A model generated the notes under the pieces. It was given only the letters and a program-made list of their open reading frames with translations. It was not told the DNA's origin and ran no database searches. Below, one piece after another: positions 41,636 through 49,512 of a DNA stretch of 64,000 bases; positions within the stretch are counted from its first letter, which is position 1; each line of letters begins with the position of its first letter. A program made the position numbers and the translations under genes. Origin of the DNA: Acidobacteriota bacterium. Its GTDB lineage: Bacteria; Acidobacteriota; Thermoanaerobaculia; Thermoanaerobaculales; Thermoanaerobaculaceae. The DNA lies in assembly GCA_016213675.1 (NCBI GenBank), contig JACQZW010000034.1, positions 1 to 64,000 on the forward strand. Reading direction: 5' to 3'.

Positions 41636-42909
41636 TGGCGCAGGGCCCGCGCATCCTCGCCGGCCTCGACGTGGGCAACCAGCGCGTGCTCGCGCTCGTC
41701 GCCGAACTCGACGAGCACGACGAGCTGATCATCCGCGGCGTCGGCGTCGCCCCGTCGGCGGGAATGCGGGCCGGCCAGGTGGTGCAGATGAAGCCGGTGG
41801 TGGCCGCGATCAAGGCCGCCGTCGAAGAGGCCGAGTTCATGGCCAAGCTCCCGGTCGAACGCGTGCTCGCGTCGGTCGCCGGGACGTTCGTCTCCGGCCG
41901 GATGACCCGGGCCGCGATCATGCTCGGGCCGCGCGAGCGCGAGGTGACTGCCAAGGACCTCACGCAGCTCCACGCCGCCGCCCAGCGGCAGCCGCTGCCG
42001 CCCGGTCACACCGTGCTCAACGTCATCACCCACTCGTACATGCTCGACGACCAGGACGGCGTCCTCGACCCGCAGGACATGGTCGGCCGCCAGCTCGCCG
42101 TCGACGCCTACGTGCTGGCCTGCCAGGAGAGCCACGTCCGCACACTCGAGAAAGCGATCAACGCGGCCGGGCTCGTCGTCGAGGAGTTCCTCTTCGCGCC
42201 GGTGGCCTCGGCGATGGCCACCCTGACCGAGGACGAACGCCGCCTGGGCGGGATCGTGGTCGACATCGGCTACGGCAACACCACGTTCGCCGCCTTCTCG
42301 TCCGAGAAGCTGGTCGCGGCCGGCTGTTTCCCGCTCGCCGGCAACAAGGTCAACGACGACATCGTGCACCGCTTCCAGACCACCGCGGCAGGAGCGGAGA
42401 AGGTCAAGGTCGCGGCGGCCACCATGCTCCTAGCCGACGTCGGCGAGGAGGAGACGCTGTCGGTGCCGACCATCGACGGCCGCGGCGCCCACGTCATCCC
42501 GCGCCGCGCCCTGTGCGAGACGGTGCGCTTCCGGCTGCAGGAGATCTTCGAGCTCGTCCTCGCCGACGTGATGCGGCAGGCGCCCGCGGACACACCGTTC
42601 ACCGGCGTGGTGCTGTCCGGGGGCGGCGCGCACCTCGACGGCCTCGTCGCCCTCGCCGAGGAGGTCTTCGTCAAGCGCGCCCGCCTGGCCGAGCTGGAAG
42701 GGGTGGCGGACGCCACCAACCTGCTGGCCAGCTCGGAGCTGCCGTCGCGGTCGCCGGCGGTCGCGGTCGGACTGCTCGCCTACGGCAAGAAGCTCCTCGT
42801 TCCCACGAACGTTCCGGTCGTCCGGGCGCAGCGGCGCCACGACGGCCTCATCTCGAGACTGACCAGGAAATTCATGGCCAAAAGGGAGGTGGCTCATGAT
42901 CATGTTTGA
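41635..42909 (+). CDS. ftsA: Cell division actin homologue FtsA
   Basis: A 424-residue actin-fold ATPase: ILAGLDVGNQRVLALVAE (phosphate 1), a 1C (SHS2) domain, GGIVVDIGYGNTTFA (phosphate 2) and GVVLSGGGAHLDGL (adenosine motif). The C-terminal LISRLTRKFMAK is a likely amphipathic membrane-targeting helix. It anchors FtsZ to the membrane. Its last 14 bases overlap ftsZ, whose ribosome binding site lies inside ftsA. Confidence 0.95.
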   Translation: MAQGPRILAGLDVGNQRVLALVAELDEHDELIIRGVGVAPSAGMRAGQVVQMKPVVAAIKAAVEEAEFMAKLPVERVLASVAGTFVSGRMTRAAIMLGPREREVTAKDLTQLHAAAQRQPLPPGHTVLNVITHSYMLDDQDGVLDPQDMVGRQLAVDAYVLACQESHVRTLEKAINAAGLVVEEFLFAPVASAMATLTEDERRLGGIVVDIGYGNTTFAAFSSEKLVAAGCFPLAGNKVNDDIVHRFQTTAAGAEKVKVAAATMLLADVGEEETLSVPTIDGRGAHVIPRRALCETVRFRLQEIFELVLADVMRQAPADTPFTGVVLSGGGAHLDGLVALAEEVFVKRARLAELEGVADATNLLASSELPSRSPAVAVGLLAYGKKLLVPTNVPVVRAQRRHDGLISRLTRKFMAKREVAHDHV

Positions 42910-44083
42910 CGACAAACCGGAGCACAGCGCACCCGCGATCACCATCGCCGACGAGTCGGCACCCGCAGTCATCAAGGTGGTCGGCGTCGGCGGTGGTGGC
43001 TGCAACGCCATCAACCGCATGATCAGCGCCGGCGTCAAGGGCGTGGAGTTCATCGCCGTCAACACCGACGGCCAGGCGCTGCGCGCCAGCAATGCGGGGA
43101 TCAAGATCCAGCTCATCACCCCGAACGGACGCGGCAAGGCGCTGGGCGCCGGCTGCGACCCGGACGCCGCGCACAAGGCGGCGCTCGACAAGACCGACGA
43201 GCTCATCGAGTGCCTCGAGGGCGCCGACATGGTGTTCATCGCGGCCGGCATGGGCGGCGGCACCGGCACCGGTGCGGCCCCGGTCGTGGGCAACCTGGCG
43301 CGCGACGCCGGTGCGCTCACCGTCGCGGTCGTCACCAAGCCGTTCGCCTTCGAGGGCACGCGCAAGGCGAAGATCGCCGAGAAGGGGATCGACGAGCTGC
43401 GCAAGGCGGTGGACACTCTGATCACGGTGCCCAACAACCGCCTGCTGCAGATGGTCTCGCCCAACGTCTCGGTCGAGGAGGCGTTCCAGCTCGCCGACGA
43501 GGCGCTGCGTCACGGCGTGCAGGGGATCTCCGACATCATCAACGAGACCGGCGTGATCAACCGCGACTTCGCCGACGTCGAGACGGTGATGCGCGGCGGC
43601 GGCATGGCGCTGATGGGGATCGGCGTCGGCAGCGGCGAGCACCGCGCCATCGAGGCGGCGCAGCAGGCGTTCTCCTCGCCGCTCCTCGAGGAGACCTCGC
43701 TGGAGGGTGCCCAGCGCGTGCTGGTCAACTTCGTCGGCGGGCCAGACACCACGATCACCGAGATCAACGAGGCCGCCGAGCTGGTTTCCAAGCGCTGCGC
43801 GCCCGACGCGTTGTTCCTCTTCGGCTACGGGCAGCGTGCCGAGCTTGCCGGCAAGATCCAGGTGACGGTCGTCGCCACCGGCTTCGGGCACACAGCGGTG
43901 GAGGCCCAGGCGGTGAGGACCGACCGGCCGATCAGCCGGGAGATCCAGCTCAAGCCCGAGCCCAACCCGTCGACGGCGGCGAACCCGTACCTGCCGTCTG
44001 CCCTGCCGCCCGACTACGGCGTCAACGTCGGGAACTTCGCGGAGTTCGATACGCCGACGTACCTGCGTCGGCAGCTCGACTAG
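42896..44083 (+). CDS. ftsZ: Cell division tubulin homologue FtsZ
   Basis: A 395-residue FtsZ. The GTP-binding core holds GVGGGGCNAINRM, FIAVNTDGQAL, the tubulin signature GGGTGTGAAP and the T7-loop block NRDFADVETVM. A linker of about 40 residues ends in the conserved tail DTPTYLRRQ, which should bind FtsA. The T3-region block reads GAGCDPD where most FtsZ proteins have GAGANPE. GGGAGGTGG precedes ATG 42896; an in-frame ATG at 42902 is an alternative. It is the last gene before the terminator. Confidence 0.97.
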   Translation: MIMFDDKPEHSAPAITIADESAPAVIKVVGVGGGGCNAINRMISAGVKGVEFIAVNTDGQALRASNAGIKIQLITPNGRGKALGAGCDPDAAHKAALDKTDELIECLEGADMVFIAAGMGGGTGTGAAPVVGNLARDAGALTVAVVTKPFAFEGTRKAKIAEKGIDELRKAVDTLITVPNNRLLQMVSPNVSVEEAFQLADEALRHGVQGISDIINETGVINRDFADVETVMRGGGMALMGIGVGSGEHRAIEAAQQAFSSPLLEETSLEGAQRVLVNFVGGPDTTITEINEAAELVSKRCAPDALFLFGYGQRAELAGKIQVTVVATGFGHTAVEAQAVRTDRPISREIQLKPEPNPSTAANPYLPSALPPDYGVNVGNFAEFDTPTYLRRQLD

Positions 44084-44150
44084 CTCTTTCTCCTCCTCTC
44101 CTCGCCCGGGCGCCAACGCCACCTCCGGCGCCCAGGCCTTCTCCTCTCTC

Positions 44151-44184
44151 CCCGCCCCGGTTGGCCGCCGGGGCGGAATTTTCT
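44151..44184 (+). terminator. Terminator of the dcw operon
   Basis: The 9-bp stem CCGCCCCGG/CCGGGGCGG with a 7-base loop is followed by AATTTTCTT. It lies 67 bases after the ftsZ stop. Confidence 0.8.
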
Positions 44185-44204
44185 TGCGGGGGGGCCGGGC
44201 GCCC

Positions 44205-44412
44205 CCACCCACACCGCCGCGCCCTTGCCCCCCCGAGCCCCCCGGCGCTCCGGGCAAGTGAATTGCCCTCCGCGCCCTGTTCGCGCCCCCACCCGAGGCC
44301 CGCGGACCCCTCGCCCGCACCGCCGCGCCCTTGCCCCCCCGAGCGCCCCGGGCGCTCCGGGCAAGTGAACTCCCCTCCGCGCTCTTCTCGCGCCCCCACC
44401 CGAGGCCCGCTG
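44205..44412 (+). repeat. Tandem ~107-bp repeat carrying two GTGAA hairpins
   Basis: Two direct copies, period 107 bases, share CCGCCGCGCCCTTGCCCCCC and the end CCCCCACCCGAGGCCCGC. Each holds a hairpin of the family seen at 24073. Copy 1 (44244-44276) is perfect: GGCGC-TCC-GGGCAA-GTGAA-TTGCCC-TCC-GCGCC. Copy 2 (44351-44383) has a decayed right arm (CTCCCC) and GCGCT. No coding sequence is supported in 44185-44522. Confidence 0.75.
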
Positions 44413-44522
44413 GTTGCCGGCCTGCGCGGTCGGGAGTCCACGGCCGGGCATCGAATGCGAAGGGCATGGCAAACGGCACGGGAGGCGTGACAAGAGAGGG
44501 GGGTCGGAGCGACTCTACTGAC

Positions 44523-45143
44523 ATGGAGCCGGTGGTGGGTGCGGATCGGATCGCGGTGGCTCGGGACCCAGGCGAGCGAGGAGGGCCGGTTTCGCACGCG
44601 CAGGGCGGTCTCGGCGCCGACGACTGGCGGCGGATCTTCGCCGGCCTGGCGGACGGCGACGAGCGCGCGCTCGAGGCGCTGTACCGCGCAACGGCGGGAC
44701 GGGTCTTCGGCCTCGCGCTGTGGCGCACCGGCTCGGTCGAGGACGCCTGCGACGTCGTCCAGGAGGTGTTCGTCCGCGTGGCCGGGCAGGCCCGCCGGCT
44801 GAGCCGGGTCGCCGACCCCCGCGGCTGGCTGCTCGGGCTCGCCCACCACGTCGCGGTCGACACCGTGCGGCGCCGGCGCCGCCAACGTGAGGCGCCCCTC
44901 GACGAGGCGCCGTTCCTCACCGCCCCCGAGCACGACTCTGCCCGGCTGGTCGACGCCCAGCGCGTGACTCGACTCCTGGGCCACCTGCCGCCGGCGCAGC
45001 GCGAGGCGGTTTACCTCAAGCACTACGCCGACTGCACGTTCGCCGAGATCGGGGCGATCGCCGGGGTACCGACGTTCACCGCGGCCAGCCGGTACCGCCT
45101 CGGCATCGACAGGCTCCGTCGCCTGCTGGAGACGACGCCATGA
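44523..45143 (+). CDS. ECF-type RNA polymerase sigma factor
   Basis: A 206-residue sigma-70-family factor with region 2 (LYRATAGRVFGLALWRTGSVEDACDVVQEVFVRV) and region 4 (HLPPAQREAVYLKHYADCTFAEIGAIAGVPTFTAASRYRLGIDRLRRLL) and no region 3, as in extracytoplasmic-function sigma factors. The first about 35 residues are extra and poorly conserved, so a later start is possible. The ribosome binding site (GGAG) is distant. The next gene overlaps and is likely its membrane partner. Confidence 0.85.
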   Translation: MEPVVGADRIAVARDPGERGGPVSHAQGGLGADDWRRIFAGLADGDERALEALYRATAGRVFGLALWRTGSVEDACDVVQEVFVRVAGQARRLSRVADPRGWLLGLAHHVAVDTVRRRRRQREAPLDEAPFLTAPEHDSARLVDAQRVTRLLGHLPPAQREAVYLKHYADCTFAEIGAIAGVPTFTAASRYRLGIDRLRRLLETTP

Positions 45144-45571
45144 ACGACGACCGGGATCCGCTGACGCACCTGCTGGATGGACTCGCGCCGCCCCCACCGC
45201 CCGCACGCCTCGAGTCGCGCGTGCTCCGCGCGGCCCGGGAGGCGCTGGAGCGGGATCGTTCGCGCGACGGGTGGGCACGCGCGTGGGAGAGCCCGGTCTG
45301 GCGGCTGGCCTGGGCGGCGGCTCTCGCGGTGCTGATCGCTGGCCACGTCGGCCTGTCGCTCCAACCCCCGGCGGGCGGTGGGGTGGCCGGACCACCCGCC
45401 GCCGCGCCGCCGCCCACCGCCGGCGGCGAGCTGGCCGCGGTGGGCGGCCTGCAGCGCCTGGACGTCGACGCGCGACCGCTGACCGGGATCGTGCACGAGC
45501 AGCCGGCGGAGGCCCCCGTCCCGCGCCGGACCAACCCACGAGGCGAGATCGACAAGGAGACGAGATCATGA
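45140..45571 (+). CDS. Small single-pass membrane protein, possible anti-sigma factor
   Basis: A 143-residue protein with a cytoplasmic N-terminus of about 50 residues, one transmembrane helix (LAWAAALAVLIAGHVGL, about 53-69) and a Pro/Ala-rich outer tail. The overlap with the ECF sigma gene (ATGA) and this topology suggest a membrane anti-sigma factor. The usual HxxxCxxC zinc motif is absent, so the assignment rests on context only. Confidence 0.5.
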   Translation: MNDDRDPLTHLLDGLAPPPPPARLESRVLRAAREALERDRSRDGWARAWESPVWRLAWAAALAVLIAGHVGLSLQPPAGGGVAGPPAAAPPPTAGGELAAVGGLQRLDVDARPLTGIVHEQPAEAPVPRRTNPRGEIDKETRS

Positions 45572-46680
45572 GCGCCACGAAGAGCGTGCCCACGTCGTTG
45601 CGGGTCGTCGCGGCCGTCGCGGTGGTCGTCGTGCTGGCCGGGCTGCTGGGCATCCGGTTGCTCGCTCTGGAGACCCCTCCGGCCACCGGTGCTGCGGCGC
45701 CCCGGCCACCCGCGGCCGTCGTCCCGCCACCCCGTGTCGCGGCGCCGGAGAGCCTCGCGGTACCCTGCTGGGGATGCCCGGAGGCCGAGGGCTGGCCGCT
45801 GCGCTTCCGGACCGACCTGGAAGTCCTCGCCCCGCTCGGCACCGGTACCGGCAACGCCGCGGAGTTCTTCAAGGACTTCGCGAAGCCGAACGGGTCGAGG
45901 CTCTCCGAGGCGACGGCCGCCGTGGCCCGCCGGGTCGACGGTCCTCCCGGGCTCGACAAGGTGCTGCCCGCGGACGACCCGCTGCTGCTCGAGGCCGAGC
46001 CGTGGTGCGACCAGGCGACGATGCGCTTCTACCCGGAGTTCTTCAAAGTCGACGGGTGGTCCACCCAGCTCCCCAACCTCATCGTCCCGCTCAATCTCGC
46101 CCGCTCCTGGGTGGCCCGCGGGATGTCCGCGACCGACCCGGCGCGGGCCATGGAGGACTTCCGTCGCGCCATCCGGCTCGGCCGGCTCCTGCGGCAGGAA
46201 GACGTGACCGTCATCGCCGACCTCGTCGGCCTGGCCTGCATCCGCGTTGGGGCGCAGGGGATTCACGACAGGGCGGTGAAGGAGGGTGACGGCCGGCTCG
46301 CCCTGGCCGCGGCGATCGTGCTGGGCGAGCACGCGCCGCAGCGTCTCCTGACCTCGGCGCGGTTGACCCGCACCGACCTGACGCCGTACCTGCGCAAGAG
46401 CGGCGACGCCAAGCTGACGCTGGCGCTACCCGACGCCCGCCTCGAGGCGATCCTCGCCGTCGCGAAGGGGGATCCGGACCGCCGGTTCCGATGTGAGGCG
46501 ATCATCGAGCTCAACGTCGTGCGGTTACTGGGCACCGGCCCGCAGCAGGGGCGGGCATCGGGCCTCCTCGCGGAGCTCGCCGCGGAGCGCGACCCGATCG
46601 TCGCCGCCACGGCCGTCTGGAGCCGCGACACACAGTCGTCCGCCGAGGGCCTCGCCGGCGTCTTCCGGGTCGAGGAGTAG
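45568..46680 (+). CDS. Membrane-anchored protein of unknown function
   Basis: A 370-residue protein with one N-terminal transmembrane helix (LRVVAAVAVVVVLAGLLGIRLL), a Pro-rich spacer, a CWGC pair near residue 70 and a mostly alpha-helical outer domain (for example ARAMEDFRRAIRLGRLLRQEDVTVIADLVGLACIRVG). It overlaps the preceding gene (ATGA), so it belongs to the sigma-factor operon. I do not recognise the family. Confidence 0.55.
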   Translation: MSATKSVPTSLRVVAAVAVVVVLAGLLGIRLLALETPPATGAAAPRPPAAVVPPPRVAAPESLAVPCWGCPEAEGWPLRFRTDLEVLAPLGTGTGNAAEFFKDFAKPNGSRLSEATAAVARRVDGPPGLDKVLPADDPLLLEAEPWCDQATMRFYPEFFKVDGWSTQLPNLIVPLNLARSWVARGMSATDPARAMEDFRRAIRLGRLLRQEDVTVIADLVGLACIRVGAQGIHDRAVKEGDGRLALAAAIVLGEHAPQRLLTSARLTRTDLTPYLRKSGDAKLTLALPDARLEAILAVAKGDPDRRFRCEAIIELNVVRLLGTGPQQGRASGLLAELAAERDPIVAATAVWSRDTQSSAEGLAGVFRVEE

Positions 46681-46779
46681 CCCGAGGTCCGCCGCGGCTG
46701 CCCGCCTTGACAGCCAGCCGGCGAGCTGCCAGGGTTGACCTACGACTCGCAGCGACCCAAGCCAAGGAGGACTCGTGAC

Positions 46780-47376
46780 ATGAGGAGGTTTCCCCCCGCG
46801 TCTCTCGTCGCCATCGTAATCGTGCTGTCCCTGCTCGTGCTCGCGCCGATCGCGACCGCCTCGGACAAGTACGAGAAGAACGAAAACGTCAAGATCGACC
46901 CGGCCAAGAAGCCGGCCCCGGGCAAGGCCTTGATCTACTTTGCCCGCACTCAGGTGATGGGCGCGGCGATCAAGGCGAAGCTCTACGCCGGCGAGGAGTT
47001 CGTCAGCATCCTGGCGAGCAAGTCGTTCGTGCCGTGGGAGTGCGACCCCGGGAAGCACGTCTTCGCCGTCGTCGCCGAGAACGCCGGGCTGCTCGACGCC
47101 GAGGTGGTCGCCGACAAGATCTACGTCGTCCAGGTGGCGATGCACATGGGCGCCATGAAGGCGCGCGTCCACTTCGAGGTGGCACGCAAGGACAGCGAGG
47201 CGCTCGAGGAGTTCCTCAAGGCCAAGGAGGACCTCGAGGGGATCACCACCACGGACGACGGCCGCGCCTGGGCGAAGGAAGACGCCGAGAACGACCTCAA
47301 GAAGATGAAGAAGTACCGCGAGAAGGGCGAGGTCGAGACGCTCAAGCCCGAGGACGGCACCGACACCCTGCCGTAG
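46780..47376 (+). CDS. Secreted DUF2846-like protein
   Basis: A 198-residue protein with a signal peptide (LVAIVIVLSLLVLAPIATA). The domain ALIYFARTQVMGAAIKAKLYAGEEFVSIL-…-PGKHVFAV resembles DUF2846 proteins, which are short beta-rich envelope proteins. A charged Lys/Glu-rich C-terminal helix follows. AAGGAGG precedes ATG 46780. It may be a target of the adjacent ECF sigma system, but no link is shown by sequence. Confidence 0.55.
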   Translation: MRRFPPASLVAIVIVLSLLVLAPIATASDKYEKNENVKIDPAKKPAPGKALIYFARTQVMGAAIKAKLYAGEEFVSILASKSFVPWECDPGKHVFAVVAENAGLLDAEVVADKIYVVQVAMHMGAMKARVHFEVARKDSEALEEFLKAKEDLEGITTTDDGRAWAKEDAENDLKKMKKYREKGEVETLKPEDGTDTLP

Positions 47377-47382
47377 CCCGGC

Positions 47383-49512
47383 TCAACGCACGAACGCCGC
47401 GTCGGCCCAGTCGGCGTGGTCGCAGTCGCGCCCCCGGCGCCCCTCGAGGACGGCGAGGGTGACGGCGTCGACCCCGCGGAGCGGCACGTCCAGCGGCCTG
47501 GCTCCGTCGGCGGAGGTGAGGATGCCGCTCGAGTAGAGCGGGCGGCCGGCTTGGTCGTACACCTCGAACACGACGTCGCCGCGGCCGCACCCGCGTGCCT
47601 GCTCGGCGACGCCGACCACGGCGTGGAGCCCGGTGGCGCCGGCCGGGACCCGCCACGACAGCGCGCACGGGGCGTGCATGCCGATGCCGTGCTCGTAGCG
47701 GATGCCGTCGAGCACCAACGGGTCACCGTTGAACGAGCGGTCCATCTGCGGCGGCGCGAACGGACAGTCGATCCGCGCGGGGGCCAGCGACGAGAGGGGT
47801 ACGACACCGTCCGGGGGCGTTACCGGCAAGGAGGTCATCTCGTAGAAATAGACCCTCCTCCCGCCGAACTCGACCTCGGCAACCGACCGGGCGGCCGCGG
47901 GCCGTCCGTGCGGCGTGACCACGAGCGTGCGCGGCCGGCCGGCCCGCTCCCACTCGCGGACGCCGGTCGCGACGTCGGTGAAGTGGTACCTCGGGAACGG
48001 CCTGCAGTCGTCGGTGTCGCCGGCGGCCGGTCCCGCTCCGGTCGCCCGGAGCTCGGCCGGCGTCATCCCGCCGAACGCCGCGAGGTAGAGGCACGTCATG
48101 GCGCCGAACGGCTCGAAGACCACCGCCTCGTACGCCGGTGCGAGCTCGCCGAGACGCTCCGCAGTCCGGACCAGGAGGTGCTGCTGCCCGGCGTCGCGGA
48201 GCTCCTCGGAGTGCGCGTAGCGGGCGACGCCGGCGGCCCCGAGCGCGAGGGCGAGGAGCAGGACGAGGGCGGCGTAGGCGCCGCCGAGGAGCCGGGTCGC
48301 GGGGGAGGATTGCCCGCTGCCGGCGCGGGGCACGGCGGAGCGGCCGGCGACCAGCATGCCCGCGACCAGGCGGGTGAGGACGGCGCCGAGCGCCGCTGCG
48401 CCCAGCGCCGAGAACGCCGGCACCAGCACCGAGGCGGCCGAGGCGCGCAGGGCGTTGGGTACTGGGTCGGTGAGGGCGGCGGGCAAGAGCCCGGCGAATA
48501 GGGCGAGGTACGCGGCGGCGAGGAGCGGGATCGCCTTGCGCGGCACCGCGAGCCAGCCGAGCAGCAGCCCGGGGTAGAACAGCACCGCCTCGATCGGCAA
48601 GGCGCGGCCGACCGACAGATTGTTGACGGTGCCGAACGAGAAGAAGAGGTGACGCGGGTCGAGGTTGACGGCGAGGCCCCGCACCGTCTGCCTCGCGAGG
48701 TCGAGCAATCCAGCGTGCGGCAGCACTCCGCCGGGCGCCAGGCCGAGAAGGCCGGCCGGCGAGCGGGTCGAGACGACCACCTGCGGCAGGGCGCCGACCA
48801 CGACGGCCGCGGTGAAGACGACCGCAGCCGCGGCGAGCGGCCGCCACCGTCCCCGGCGTCCCGCCGTTGCGAGGAGGTGCGCCAGGGCGCCGGCCCCGAC
48901 CACGGTCGAGGCGAGAAACGCGGGCTGACCCGCGTTGGCCGACAGGCCGACCGCGAGCCCGAGCACGGCCACCCCCGCGGGCGGGAACCCCGACTCCGCC
49001 GCGGCGTGCCAGAGGAAGAGGACGAGGAGCACGAAGAAGGCGGGTAGGGCCGCGTCCTGGTGGGCCATTCGGGAGTACAGCAGGTGCCAGGGCGAGAGCG
49101 CCGCGAAGACCAGGGCGAAGAGCGCGGCGGTCCGGCCGGCGAGGTCGCGGACTACGAGGAAGAGGAGCGCCAAGGTCACGATTCCGAGGAGCGCCGACGG
49201 CAGGCGACCGGCGGCCACCGAGAAGCCCGTGAGCGCTTGCGGTGCGGCGCACAGCCAGGCCTGCAGCGCGGGCCGTCGCTCGCCCTCGCCGGGACCGCGC
49301 AGCACGGTGGGGAGCTCCGCTCCGAAGCGGTCGGCGCCGGTGGTGGCGAGCGACCAGCCGTCGACGAGGTTCGACAGCTCGTCCGGCCCCACCGCGAGGG
49401 GGTAGTCGCCGAGCGAGAGCAGGCGCAGCACGGCGCCGAGCACGAGCGCCGCCACCACCAGCCCTCGGTGACCGGGCAGGGCGGCAACCTCCGGCTCGGG
49501 CCGATCCGTCAC
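47383..49512 (-). CDS. GT39-type membrane glycosyltransferase with C-terminal NPCBM domain
   Basis: A 709-residue protein. The N-terminal about 480 residues hold roughly ten to twelve transmembrane segments of the PMT/ArnT (GT39-like) fold, with an acidic pair in the first outer loop (LAVGPDELSNLVDG). A middle extracytoplasmic part precedes an NPCBM domain (about 570-709) with the signature GIRYEHGIGMHAPC and DCDHADW. It likely moves a sugar from a polyprenyl-phosphate donor; NPCBM should bind carbohydrate. The GTG start overlaps the stop of the upstream gene, its paralogue. Confidence 0.8.
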   Translation of the reverse strand: MTDRPEPEVAALPGHRGLVVAALVLGAVLRLLSLGDYPLAVGPDELSNLVDGWSLATTGADRFGAELPTVLRGPGEGERRPALQAWLCAAPQALTGFSVAAGRLPSALLGIVTLALLFLVVRDLAGRTAALFALVFAALSPWHLLYSRMAHQDAALPAFFVLLVLFLWHAAAESGFPPAGVAVLGLAVGLSANAGQPAFLASTVVGAGALAHLLATAGRRGRWRPLAAAAVVFTAAVVVGALPQVVVSTRSPAGLLGLAPGGVLPHAGLLDLARQTVRGLAVNLDPRHLFFSFGTVNNLSVGRALPIEAVLFYPGLLLGWLAVPRKAIPLLAAAYLALFAGLLPAALTDPVPNALRASAASVLVPAFSALGAAALGAVLTRLVAGMLVAGRSAVPRAGSGQSSPATRLLGGAYAALVLLLALALGAAGVARYAHSEELRDAGQQHLLVRTAERLGELAPAYEAVVFEPFGAMTCLYLAAFGGMTPAELRATGAGPAAGDTDDCRPFPRYHFTDVATGVREWERAGRPRTLVVTPHGRPAAARSVAEVEFGGRRVYFYEMTSLPVTPPDGVVPLSSLAPARIDCPFAPPQMDRSFNGDPLVLDGIRYEHGIGMHAPCALSWRVPAGATGLHAVVGVAEQARGCGRGDVVFEVYDQAGRPLYSSGILTSADGARPLDVPLRGVDAVTLAVLEGRRGRDCDHADWADAAFVR

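Noticed and set aside
42872-44920. Minus-strand open frame of 682 codons opposite ftsZ
   Set aside because: It covers ftsZ, a terminator and non-coding repeats; the translated repeat parts are low-complexity.
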